DNA from: Ophiostoma sp. CBS 140.51
Taxonomy: Eukaryota; Ascomycota; Sordariomycetes; Ophiostomatales; Ophiostomataceae
DNA length: 64,000 bases
Direction: 5' to 3'
Assembly: GCA_029298735.1 (NCBI GenBank)
Contig: JANSLP010000013.1
Location: forward strand, 186,001 to 250,000
In this document: positions 21,601 through 31,834 of the stretch, piece after piece
How positions within the stretch are numbered: the first letter of the stretch is position 1
Layout of the letters: the number at the start of each line of letters is the position of its first letter
Position numbers and translations under genes: made by a program
Notes under the pieces: model-generated
What the model was told of the DNA's origin: nothing
The model's database searches: none
The model's input: the letters and a program-made list of their open reading frames with translations, nothing else

Positions 21601-23699
21601 AAAGTACTGTTCGGGAGAACCTGCAACAGTCAGGATTACGTACAAGCCACAATAAGAGGCGAGCGTTACATTGACGTGACGACAAAAATAGGGGGACAGG
21701 AAAAAGAAGAAAATAAAGACAAGGAAGAAAGGAGACTTGCCACGTTGGAAACGACAAGAAAACAACACGACCCCGGCCATTACGGTAATACGAAGGATGT
21801 TGAAAGAGTGGGAAAGAGAAAGGAAGGAGGAGGCGTGAAGGTCAACGCATGAAGAAAGATCGAAAGGATGAAAGACAACAACACAAAAAAATAAGCCGAC
21901 GTCGGAGAAAAGCGAAAAGAAGCTGTACTAATATCGTTCCAGATCCAAAACGGAAGTATCCGACGAGATGGAAAACACCAAGAAGTCCGTCGTAAGCCTG
22001 TCAGCAATGAATCTTGAAATAAACTTGGGCTTGGGGAGGAGGCTCCAATGATCGACGCCGTCGGCTACTGTCAAAAATAAGAGTCCACTTTGCATCATTT
22101 GCTTCGTTCCCGGCGTCCAAAATCCGTGTAAGACGTTCAAAAGAAGCCTTTTTAGCGGCGCGGAGGAATGGCGCTTGAGAAGGTTTTTGCGTGGTTTGTG
22201 CGGTTAGCAGATTGCGGGTTGGCAGTGAATTTGGCGGGTCTGCGTGATTTGTGCGTGCTGGGGTAAAAAGAAAGAAGGCAGAAAGAAAAATAAAAAACCA
22301 ATGAAGAAAAAAGAAGAAAAAAAAATCAAACAGAAACAAACGAAAAGGAGACGGGCAAGCAAGCCACAACCGATGCTACCCCACGCTTGGTTTGGGAAAG
22401 CGTTGCACGGGAGGAAGCGCAGGGCCTTGTATTGCAACGCTGGGGAGGGCGGCTGGGTGTCAGTTTGGGTGGACAGAGAGCAGAACGGACTGGTCATGCC
22501 GTGGTTGCGTACTGTTCCTTTTCACTTTGTTTCTTTTTCTTTGGATTTCACTTCGGCTGTTCCTTCCCCTCGACCAGAGTTTGGTCTTCGAAACACAGCC
22601 CCCAAATATCCCAGATGAAAGAAAATAGGAGGTGCCAGCATGCATGTTGATATGTGACATAATCGAGGAGGAAGACGAAGGAATAGTTGACATTTGTTTA
22701 TCTTCTTTCTGACTCCGAATCTACGGTTTGCTTATGATGTGTGGTTTAGATAGTGACTTGAAACGGATGATAAAGTTAAATCGAAAGATATCTTACATCC
22801 TGTCAACGGCGACTTCCGCCCTTCAATACAAAATATTGACAGGCAGAGAAACTCCTGAGTCCTGTGCACTCTCGCTTCTTGCGTCTTGCCTCGCCTCTTT
22901 TCACCCTATCTCCCCTCTCTTGACTGTAACGCTGCATGGGTGCCCGCTGTGCCCATTCTTTTTATTTGTTTTTTATTCGCTTTCCACAGATTCTGTAGTT
23001 CTGCAGTCTCAGGCCACATGGCGTCCCTCCCTTGACCCTCCATAACCTTGCACAACCCTCGTCACCCATCCTTTGCTTTGTTTTTCTTAGGTATTGGTGT
23101 GGGTATGTTGCCTGCCGCGCTCCCCGGGGCCTGTTCATTGTGTCGTTTCTGTACTATCGGCTCCGTTCGACATTCTGTGATGGAACCTAATGTTTCTTTG
23201 GCACTATCGACGTCTTGTCCTATCAACATGCAAGAAACCAGCTCGTCGGAGAAAGGAGGCTAGGAAACTAGGAGGCGAGGCGATGGAAAAGGAAACCATC
23301 CCACATGGGAAGGAAACAAGAGGAAGAGATGGCAAGATGCACCTCGACCCCGACCCTGATTGATCCCTGTCACTGGCCTGACCACAAGCCGACAGGAGGA
23401 TGGCGACAGCTAGAAAGCGATAGGAAAGCTGCAGCAACAGCTGGATAGATTTCTGACAGGGGATGGTCGTTGCACAAATTGCAGAGTCGACAAAAGGGAA
23501 AGATGTGCAGAACGTGCACATGCTGTCAAGCTATTGCGACGTTCGGAGTATATATATTTAGCCTCTCCCTGTCCCTTCCGGTGCTGATGTTTCTTCTGTC
23601 CTGCATCTCAATATAGTCATTCTGCATCCTTTCACAGTGACACAGCATCTTATTCCACTATACACCCTTTATATCACATCATCCACAACAATCACCATC
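18631..23699. other. Gene-poor region of about 5 kb
   Basis: It contains the divergent promoters of the aldo/keto reductase (left) and the alcohol dehydrogenase (right). The many short frames have biased composition (long Phe/Ser or Lys/Glu runs) and overlap one another; none shows a domain, signal peptide with conserved body, or splice structure. 20900-22350 is strongly purine-rich on the plus strand. I see no transposon ends, tRNA or conserved protein remnant. Confidence 0.5.
23549..23560 (+). promoter_or_regulatory. TATA box of the alcohol dehydrogenase gene
   Basis: ATATATATTTA lies about 145 bp upstream of the ATG at 23700, a plausible distance for a fungal TATA element with a short C/T- and A/C-rich leader. 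Confidence 0.45.
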
Positions 23700-24946
23700 A
23701 TGACCGCCGATCCTGTTCAATTTGTCACCTACTGTGGCTCCAAGGCGAACCGTGTCGTGCCGGTCAAGACGACGCGCTCGGTCGGCCCCAATGACTGCCT
23801 TGTCGAGGTCACCCACAGCGGCTACTGTGCGACAGATACCTACTTCACGGCAGTCCCCATGGGTCTCGGCCACGAAGGTGTCGGTGTCATCCGCCGTGTT
23901 GGCCCAGCCGTCAAGCAGCACAAGGTGTATGTTGCCTCTGGGTTTCCCTATATATATATATATACGTGTGTTTCTTTTCCTGACTCCTTTCCAGTGGCGA
24001 CCGCGTCGGCTGGGGCTTCGTCCATGAGGCGTGTTTTAATTGCAAGCAGTGCCTATCCGGCGGCGAGATCTACTGCCTCAAGCGCAAGATTTACGGTTTC
24101 GGCAACCTCGACCAGGGCTCGCTGGCTACCCACGCCATATGGGACGAGAATTTCCTGTTCCCCATTCCCGACGCCATGAGCTCGTCCGTGGCTGCACCGC
24201 TCATGTGTGCCGGTGCCAGTGTCTTTGGCTCGCTGCAGCAGCGCGGCTACAAGTCAACGGACCGCTGTGGTGTTGTCGGTATTGGTGGCTTGGGCCATTT
24301 GGCCATTCAGTTTGCTCACAAAATGGGCATGGAGGTCGTGGCTTTCTCGACCACTGAGGCCAAGCGTGCCGAAGCTACTGCTTTTGGCGCGGACGAGTTT
24401 GTTGTGATACCTCGCGAGCCGGGTACGCGTCTGTCGGGCATCCGCCGCATCGACCACCTTCTTATTTGCAGCACGGCACAGCCAGACTACCACTTGTTCT
24501 TGGATATTCTCGAGCCCCGCGCCACCATCTACCCACTGACGGCTTTCGAAAAGGACGTCACCTACCCGCATTTGGACCTAATCTTCTCGGGTGTCACCAT
24601 CCAGGGCACCATGATTGCCACCAAGCAGGGGTTTATTGACATGCTCAAGTTCTGTGTGCAGCACAACATCAAACCAGCCAACCAGGAGTACCCGATGACG
24701 GTGGCGGGTATTGAGGCGTGCAACACGGATCTCAAAGCCGGCACGATGCGGTACCGCGGTGTTCTGGTGGCTGAGGGTGCCGACCGCAGCAGCGAGACGG
24801 CTATTGAGCCAGAGGCAAACACCAAGGCCGAGGCTGAGGCTGAGCCGGAGACGGTTACTGAGATCACGGTTGTTGTTGACGGCGAGAAGAATGGCACCAA
24901 TGGGACGAATGGTACCAACGGTGCCAACGGCAAGGCGGAAGTGTAA
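23700..24946 (+). CDS. Zinc-dependent alcohol dehydrogenase (MDR superfamily)
   Basis: Two exons (23700-23926, 23995-24946) with a 68-bp intron that carries a (TA)n run; 392 residues. Splicing restores KVGDRVGW. Catalytic zinc ligands are visible: Cys43 (SGYCATD), His58-Glu59 (GLGHEG) and the Cys of PLMCAGASVFG. The structural zinc lobe is CFNCKQCLSGGEIYC. The Rossmann motif is GVVGIGGLGHLAIQFA. This matches the NADP(H)-type cinnamyl/benzyl alcohol dehydrogenase branch (yeast Adh6/Adh7-like), which reduces aldehydes in the cytosol. The last 60 or so residues are an unusual low-complexity tail: Glu/Ala-rich, then NGT repeated three times and NGANGKAEV. The tail is absent from typical family members and is probably disordered. 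Confidence 0.9.
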
Positions 24947-25128
24947 GGTATAAGACGTATAAGACACTAATGTGTGGATGTGTTTACTCGGAGTTTATAG
25001 GGCAGATAAACTCAATTTGGATTATATCTAGTATAGGAATGGGGCACACGTTTAAGAAATCAAACAAGCTTTTGAAAATCAAATTTAGGGACAACTTTCA
25101 GCATACAGTCGAGCCTTCACGCATCTCC

Positions 25129-26961
25129 TTATACACGTGCCACGACAGTTGCAGCCGCAAACTCAATTTGTGTCACAGTATGCATGCGTGTTGCCGTCAC
25201 GTACATAATAACAGTCTCCTCTGCACTATTTGCAAACTCCAGATGGTCTGGGTTAGGCCTAACCCGGCCAGTCACATGAGCAACTGCAGTCAATGTCGAT
25301 GTGGTGGTCGTTGTTGTCGTTGTAGTCGTTGTTGATGTTTCTGTAGGGACTGGAGACAGTGGTGGCGATGGAAGCACAGCTGGTGGCCCAGATGTCGCGG
25401 CTGGCAGAGTGACGTGAACTGTGCTGACCACGGTCGTAGTCTCTGTGACGGGCGGCAGAGTAATCGAGACAACAGCTGTGGCGTTTGATGTGGCTTCAAC
25501 TAAATGCGTCGAGGTCGTGTCCTGGACATGGGTAACAACCGCCGTCGATGTAGCTGTTGTATCAACAATGTGCGTCGAAGTGGTTTCTTGGACATGCGTA
25601 ACGACCGAAGTAGTCAAAAGCACATTAGTCGATGTTGTCAAGACAGTCTTGCTGACCGGCACATCAACCGTAACGGAGAGTGAGACTTCCACAGTCCGCG
25701 TCTCATTAACTGTGTTAGTGAGTGTGCGGTAGATAGTCGATGTATGAATGTCATCCCAAGTCCATGTGGATGTAGATGTAGCAACGGATGTTACGTTCCA
25801 GGTACGTGTGGTATCAAAAGTGCGGGAAATATCAGTGGTTACCGGAATAGTGGTCGTCGCCGTCACTGGGATCGTAGTAGTTTTTGTCTCCGTCTGCGTC
25901 TTTGTCACAGTCACATCCGACACGGTTGTTGATGTCACCGTCGAAACAGCAACAGATGTGCTAACCTTTGTCTCGAGGTGCGTCTGAGTAACAACTGCTG
26001 TCTCTGTTTTCGTGGCGGTTGCTGTTGCCGTCTCTGTCACAACAGCCGTCGATGTCGCATTCGACCACTTTGTTGTAAACACCGTCTCGTGAGCCACGCT
26101 TGTCGACGTTGTCAGCGCCGTTGTACTCGTCGTCGCCGTTTTCACCGCTGTCAAGGTAGATATTGTCTCTGCTGTAACCCAGTGCGTCTCGTAGAATGTG
26201 CTTGTAAACGACTTGGTCGTCGTCGACAAGTTTGTCACATAGATGGCGCTGGTGGCAGTTGCTGTTGCTGTCGTGGTTGCAGTCTCCCAGTGCGTCGTGA
26301 GGAGTGTCTTGGTCAACGACTCAGTAGCAGTCGACAAGTTCGTCACGTAAACCACACTCGTCGCTGTTGTGCTCTTGTGGTCGACCGTTGTTAGAGTGAC
26401 TGTTGCAATAGCCGTCTCGCTCACGACCACCGAGATCACCGATGCAACGGTTCCTGTCGTCACCACTTGCGTCGATGTAGTTGTAGCTGTCGACAAGGCC
26501 GTGGCGTGTGTCTCCGTCGTAGTGGTAGTCGCGGTCGACTGCTTTGTGAACGTCTTCCACGTAAATGACGTCGAAATCACAGGCACGACACGCGTAACTG
26601 TGGTAGTTGCCGTCACTTGCGCCGTCACAATGGACGTCACGTACACGACCGAACCAATCGTTGTTGTGGTAGCAGAGCCAGAACCACCGGCACCGGTACC
26701 ACCTCCCACACCTAGGTAATGTGCACCGCACACGCCGTAGCTGGCCTGGCAACCATCCAGACAGTGTTCCGGCGTGTTGCCGCACCAGCCATGCTCCGAA
26801 CAGCAATCGCCGTACTCGGAGCCGACACAGGTTGCCACGATCCCAAAGCCACAGGCGCCGTCTTGCGAGATGGGCACATCAGCGGCGACAATCGAGATGA
26901 GCGATAGCAACGCCACCACTGCCAAAGGTAGAAATCGAAGGAGTCGTTGTGAGAATCCCAT
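25129..26961 (-). CDS. Secreted chitin-binding (hevein-type) protein with a long Thr-rich stalk
   Basis: Single exon, 610 residues from the ATG giving MGFSQRLLRF; this start puts the hydrophobic signal peptide (about 1-27) at the very N-terminus, unlike an upstream ATG. Residues 34-78 form a type-1 chitin-binding (hevein) domain with eight Cys at 37, 45, 53, 54, 60, 67, 71 and 78 and the typical CCSEHGWCG core. From about 90 to 550 the chain is Thr/Val/Ser-rich with internal repeats (VYVTNLST...TTHWETA; VVTHVQ[ED]TTSTH) and NxT sequons, so heavy O-mannosylation is likely. There is a Thr run near the C-terminus. No convincing GPI-anchor signal is visible. It probably acts at the cell wall or in the medium, binding chitin. 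Paired palindromes lie about 210-270 bp upstream. Confidence 0.82.
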   Translation of the reverse strand: MGFSQRLLRFLPLAVVALLSLISIVAADVPISQDGACGFGIVATCVGSEYGDCCSEHGWCGNTPEHCLDGCQASYGVCGAHYLGVGGGTGAGGSGSATTTTIGSVVYVTSIVTAQVTATTTVTRVVPVISTSFTWKTFTKQSTATTTTTETHATALSTATTTSTQVVTTGTVASVISVVVSETAIATVTLTTVDHKSTTATSVVYVTNLSTATESLTKTLLTTHWETATTTATATATSAIYVTNLSTTTKSFTSTFYETHWVTAETISTLTAVKTATTSTTALTTSTSVAHETVFTTKWSNATSTAVVTETATATATKTETAVVTQTHLETKVSTSVAVSTVTSTTVSDVTVTKTQTETKTTTIPVTATTTIPVTTDISRTFDTTRTWNVTSVATSTSTWTWDDIHTSTIYRTLTNTVNETRTVEVSLSVTVDVPVSKTVLTTSTNVLLTTSVVTHVQETTSTHIVDTTATSTAVVTHVQDTTSTHLVEATSNATAVVSITLPPVTETTTVVSTVHVTLPAATSGPPAVLPSPPLSPVPTETSTTTTTTTTTTTSTLTAVAHVTGRVRPNPDHLEFANSAEETVIMYVTATRMHTVTQIEFAAATVVARV

Positions 26962-27167
26962 GATGATGCTGATGTGTACCTGAGAGAGAATTGAAGGAGT
27001 ATAATGGTCGGCAGTTGGCACAATAAAATCAACTGTGTGAGATCCTCAGCTAGGTGAGGACAAAAATGGACAAAGCTTCTCCTTTACGAGATTGCCCAGT
27101 GAGGTAGGAAAGTGAGTGAATGAGAAATATGACAGACCCTCCCCTCCCGTTTATTCTATCCTTCAGA

Positions 27168-27229
27168 TCGATAGTATCGACTGTTTATGCCTGCTCGGAG
27201 GCGTAGCCGGCTACGATTGAGACCGAGCA
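27168..27229. promoter_or_regulatory. Clustered palindromes upstream of the chitin-binding gene
   Basis: TCGATAGTATCGA (27168-27180) is a perfect odd-centred palindrome. Twelve bases later TGCTCGG (27192-27198) and CCGAGCA (27223-27229) form inverted arms around the perfect 14-bp palindrome CGTAGCCGGCTACG (27202-27215). The CGG/CCG halves resemble Zn2Cys6 binding sites, but no named factor can be assigned. Confidence 0.4.
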
Positions 27230-28414
27230 TGTCGAGCCGATAAAACAATATTTAAAAGGATTCGATTGACCACCCAACCTGTCTTGTATGGTGCCATGCA
27301 GGGTCATTCAGGAACATAAGAGCAGGGCGGCAGGATAATATGGATATGGAAGACTATGAGCAGTCTTCATGGCTCGGGATAAACGTGCACTTTGGTGAAA
27401 AGAAACAATACGTTATGACAGAAGCTCTAAAGGAATTGAGGTACCCGTTCCTGCTAAATTCTACCTTAATTTCATGCCAAGAACAGCCAAGAACGGCAAA
27501 GAGCGGGAGAAGGTGTACGTAAACCTTTTCTGTTGTGGATATTCCGTCTTTAATATCTTGTGCCTAGACCGTTCGTGAAGGTTAGGTATAGAAGAAACAC
27601 GTTGTATGGCAGGAACTATGCTGAAGGTAACGTCTCACATCTCACATGCAGGCAGACAATATGCCATCTTTACATAAATACATCACGCAAAGGGGGGGCG
27701 ACACCACATTGCGTCCAGTGAAGTGATAATTTCCGGACTCGAGAGAAAGTACAAGTATCTAGAGCTATATTGTGCTCTCTGCAGGCTAAGGGTTTGAAGT
27801 GGGAGTATTAAAACATGGGTTGAACAATGTGGCTGTTGGTTGCCGGCTATGAAAATAAAAATGAAAGCAAAAGGTCACGCAAACCCTATATCAGATTCCC
27901 GGCCTGTAGGATCGCTGCACATCAACATTCATATGTTCACCGGAAAAATCAAGGTTTTTTGTTTGCCTTTACTTCATTCTGCCCTGACAACAGTAATATT
28001 TGCCGTGAATTGGGTGATTGCCTCGAGACCCGAAGCCGGCACGCGGCAGTTAAGCCGTAAGAGGCAGGGCAGTATAGGCGAGAGGAAACGAGGGCCAGAC
28101 AAAATAGGATGAATGTGACTAAAGGATAAAAGAACTGAAAATTTTAACTTCGAGAAAATTTAATGAAGAAAGAAAGGACAAAGAATTATATTTCCGAGCA
28201 TCGCCATGCTCACTCTTCGGGGCTCTTTCTAGAACATGGGCAGCAATCAATGCAGAGACAGTGAATTCATACAACCCATATTTCTTCCCCTTTAGAAAAT
28301 TTCTTCAAGCACTGTCTAAAAATTCAAATAAAATAAATCACATGTAAAGAATCGCCTTGCTGCTTGGGTGTCGTCGTGTTGTTGGTGCCCCTGATGTAAA
28401 CAGTCGTGATAGGT

Positions 28415-28420
28415 CACGTG
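28415..28420. promoter_or_regulatory. CACGTG (E-box) upstream of the CHY zinc finger gene
   Basis: A CACGTG core lies about 130 bp upstream of the start codon at 28549. This is a binding core for bHLH factors such as Cbf1/Cpf1 in fungi. Function is inferred only. Confidence 0.25.
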
Positions 28421-28548
28421 CAAATCCACATAACCTTCCCTCACTGTAAATCTCAACAAAGCTAAGCTCTTTCTACGCAAAGCCGAACTTCGGCCTTCGT
28501 CAAAAAGTTAGCAACAACAACACCGACTTCAACCTCCTCAACGAAACA

Positions 28549-28899
28549 ATGGTGAATCCAACTTCTCAACCCGCCGAAGATGTTGTGGTCCACGGTGTGG
28601 ACGTCCGACACAACACACAATGCGCCCACTGGCACTCGGACCGCGACATCATCGCCATCCGCCATAAATGCTGTGGCGACTACTACGCCTGCATCAGCTG
28701 CCACGAAGCTCTGGCTAAACACCCGCCGACCTGCTGGCCCAAGAGTGAGAGAGATTCAGTTCCTGTCGTCTTGTGTGGTCACTGCCGCCGCCAGCTGACT
28801 ATTTCCGAATACCTGTCCAGCGGCAATGCCTGCCCAGGATGCCAGTCCGCTTTCAACCCAGGCTGCGCTCTGCACTACGACCTGTACTTTGAGATGTGA
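28549..28899 (+). CDS. CHY-type zinc finger protein
   Basis: Single exon, 116 residues. The pattern C-H-W-H at residues 25-28, HKCCGDYYACISCH, CGHCRRQLT and CPGCQ is the CHY zinc finger that binds several zinc ions. The family includes yeast Hot13, which aids the Mia40 oxidative import pathway of the mitochondrial intermembrane space, and the N-terminal domain of RCHY1. The protein consists of almost nothing but the CHY domain, as in Hot13-like proteins. A CACGTG site lies in its promoter. Confidence 0.85.
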   Translation: MVNPTSQPAEDVVVHGVDVRHNTQCAHWHSDRDIIAIRHKCCGDYYACISCHEALAKHPPTCWPKSERDSVPVVLCGHCRRQLTISEYLSSGNACPGCQSAFNPGCALHYDLYFEM

Positions 28900-29539
28900 T
28901 GCACACGGGCTTCAACATATATAATGGAATAGCAGAATGCGATACCGAGCGTAGGCTAAGCCACAAGAGAAGCATACAGATCGTCATAACGAGGTCTCGT
29001 TTGAATTCCGCCAAATTAGCTCCGCATCTCTACCGACAACAAACAGCGTCTTTGTGCCGCTACCTACCGTTTCCAGTCAGCTCAACAAGTGGCGCATTAA
29101 TGGCCTTTCTGTCGGTGGTACATTACAAGATTATGGACCTACATACAAAATTATGGGCCTACATACGTAGTACTGCCGGCATACAGTGACACGCGTCTCG
29201 TAGTGCCAATGTTAGCAACCGGTCCGGCTTTTGTTATCTGCTCGCCCGTGCTCGAAAGATGGCAAAGATAAGGCCCCTTCGATAGCTAGTACTACACCAG
29301 GACAGCACATTTCATGCTTTGCTCTGTCTACCGAGGGCAATCGTGGCCGTCATGCGCCAACCTTTGCAATCTCCCTGCGGTGCAGAGAATGGCCATATTG
29401 AAACTATGGGTGGCAATGTTAACAACAACAACAACAAAGCAGAAGCAGCAACAAAAGTGCAGCAAGCTCACAACAAAAACCAATAAATCTTTGCATGAGA
29501 TGGGGATAGGCCGCGCCAGTCTCTCCAACACCTCCGCCC
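28900..29539. other. Intergenic region before the F-box-like tandem
   Basis: About 640 bp without a supportable gene. It includes a 20-bp direct repeat at 29131-29166 (TTATGGACCTACATAC then TTATGGGCCTACATAC) and a CAA-rich run near 29420-29460. Confidence 0.4.
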
Positions 29540-31567
29540 ATGGCATCAACGGCACCCAGCGCTTACTTTCCGGTTGACAAGGTGCCCTACCTCGTCCTCG
29601 ACCGCATCTGCCACTTCCTGGACGATGAATCAGACGATCGACGGGACCTCTGGTCATTCTCATTGACTTGCCGTCGCTACCGCGATGCTTCCGACAAACG
29701 ACGGTTTCGTCAAGTCGTACTATGTGTGCCTTCGGTCTATGCACTCGACGGCGTCGTTTCTCAGCTACGTGAGTTGCTCAGCCATGGCCAACGTTACGGC
29801 TATGTGCGCCGCATTTGAATGCAGGGCGTGGCTACAAAGGAGAAACAACGGGGAAACGAGCGATCAACTCGGAGCTTGGTTATAGATGACCAAGGGCCAT
29901 ACAAAGCATTCAACACCAGAGCATTCGATGCAATGCACCCGTTCTGCCGCCTACGTGGCACCACGCTGCGGTACTATGATGACCGCATTCGTCCAGAAAC
30001 GTGGAGCAATTCGCAAAACTGCTCCATGACCTACCTGTCCTGACCGACCTTTTCTGGACTGGCAGCCACATACCTCGACCTGTGCTCGATGTCCTTGCCC
30101 TGCATGAGCCACGCGCAAAGCCATGCCGTCTGCATATGTCTGGGTGCAATTTCAAGCTCCACAGCCTGGTCTACAAACGCGACAGCCCACGGTCTATCAG
30201 CAAGGACGACCACACCTGAATCACACCTCCGTTATTGTACAGCATCAACGCCCAGTTGGACTTGTGTGATGACAATGGCTTGATGGACTACACCGACCAA
30301 GCACTGAAAAAGATGTTGGCTGGCTTGACGCCGAACTTGACCAATGTCTGGCTCAAACATTTTCGATTGGACAACATGTTTGAACGTAGCAATGCTATTC
30401 TCCAAGGCCGACCGAGGTGGCCCGGATTATTTATTGGAGGACGGCGACGAAGACAATACCGACGCTTCCGAGAACGCTTCCTACAACGCCACCAAAACTA
30501 CGAAAGCGTCACTTCAGAATCTCAGGACCGACAGAGACGTGCCCGCAGGCATTTTCCGTTCCTCGAAACTGAAGAGTTTGCGCTGTCTGCACCTCAAGTG
30601 GGATCACGATATTGGCCTCGCTTTGGCTGAGATTGCTACGCGCGGCGAGCTTACATCCCTCGAGACTCTAAGCCTCATCACTGTATACTATTTAGACTCA
30701 CCAGCTGTGACACAATTGGCGATGCGCGAGGTATTTTGCAATATGGGGCCCTTGCGGCATCTTCGGCTGGTGGGCTGCTTTACAGACATTATTTTCGATG
30801 CCATCGTTCGTCATCACGGAGCGTCACTGCGCAGCCTTTATGCCTATGCAAGGGGGGACTATGAATGGGTCCCAGAAGCTGGCAAGGATGTTCCCAGTGA
30901 GATTTTTACTTGGTCTGAACTTGCTTTTGAGAAGCTAATTGAGAACTTCCCAGTCCTGGAAGCCGTCAATGTGGCCATGGACCGCACTTGTGGTAACCGT
31001 GATGAAGTCTCCATATACCGCATGCTGAGCAAGATTCCCCGCCTCCGATTTCTGTATATTAGTCTTGAGTGCAAAATCGATTTAGGCCGCCATACTGCAC
31101 CACGGGACAAGATATTGTCGGGACATGACAATTGGTTGTTGGCAAACTCGAACAAGGCAACCTTTACCAACGCCGCCGTAGACAGCACTCTTGCGCGTGC
31201 CATCTTTGACGTCGTTTCTTGCAAGGGCTATGGATCTATACAGAAACCGCACATTCGGCCAAACATGTTCGATATACCAAACGATCGGTCTTTCAACTCT
31301 GTCATCCGACTCTTGAATACGGCGTTTGCGGTGCACCGCCAAGCGGATGGGACAGTCACTGCCCATCCCACCGATAAGCATGAAATGCAACTTGCAATGA
31401 AAACATGCTTTCAAATGCTCGAAAACAACCAGAATTGCAAAACGGAAGAGGTGGAATTCTATCCATACATCTTCATGGAGTTATGGCCTGGAAAGGAGCC
31501 ATGGTGGGAGGGCTGGAGCAGTCTGCCTCCTGATCTGTCCCAGGAAACAAAAGGGTTTGATTTTTGA
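29540..31567 (+). pseudogene. F-box/LRR-like protein, broken tandem paralogue
   Basis: The ATG at 29540 opens an F-box-like region (VPYLVLDRICHFLDDESDDRRDLWSFSLTCRRY). The frame meets TGA at 29816, where the intact neighbour has Arg (HRLRFQG). A frameshift near 30000 lies between ETWSNSQN and EQFAKLLHDLPVL, a stop follows DDHT at 30218-30220, and there is another frame change near 30390-30430. The 3' portion (30420-31567) is open and well preserved, ending WPGKEPWWEGWSSLPPDL, and matches the intact paralogue closely. An unusual intron pattern cannot rescue the N-terminal half by eye, so I call it a pseudogene; a shorter product from the 3' half is conceivable. Confidence 0.75.
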
Positions 31568-31834
31568 CATGGATAGTATCTTCCTGGCAGTTGTGCTGCA
31601 ATACCGTTACACCCAAGTTCGGAAGGCACATGAGATTACCGCCCCCATTGGTTCCTTCCGACCCCGCGCTTAAACCACAAGTGGGCTGAGCGAGGCTGGC
31701 TGGTAGGCAAGAACAGCCCGAACAACCACAACAACTACAAGAAGAGGAACGGCAAAAACAATAAACCCTGCGAACAACCTCTGGGCAAAGGCTACAAGAA
31801 ATAAAAGGAACTGACGGCGTTCCTTGAGAACGAA

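Larger units (their letters stand above)
26962..28548. promoter_or_regulatory. Divergent intergenic region between the chitin-binding and CHY genes
   Basis: About 1.6 kb. It holds two palindromic sites (27168-27180, 27192-27229) near the chitin-binding gene and a CACGTG at 28415 near the CHY gene. A 60-residue plus-strand frame at 27340 has no recognisable features. No gene is supported. Confidence 0.4.

Noticed and set aside
21014..22500. Several minus-strand frames rich in Phe/Ser in the purine-rich stretch
   Set aside because: They reflect the A/G bias of the plus strand; no conserved motif, no splice structure, and they overlap one another.
29131..29166. 20-bp direct repeat considered as a target-site or element remnant
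   Set aside because: Only two imperfect copies with no inverted repeats or coding remnant; a simple local duplication.
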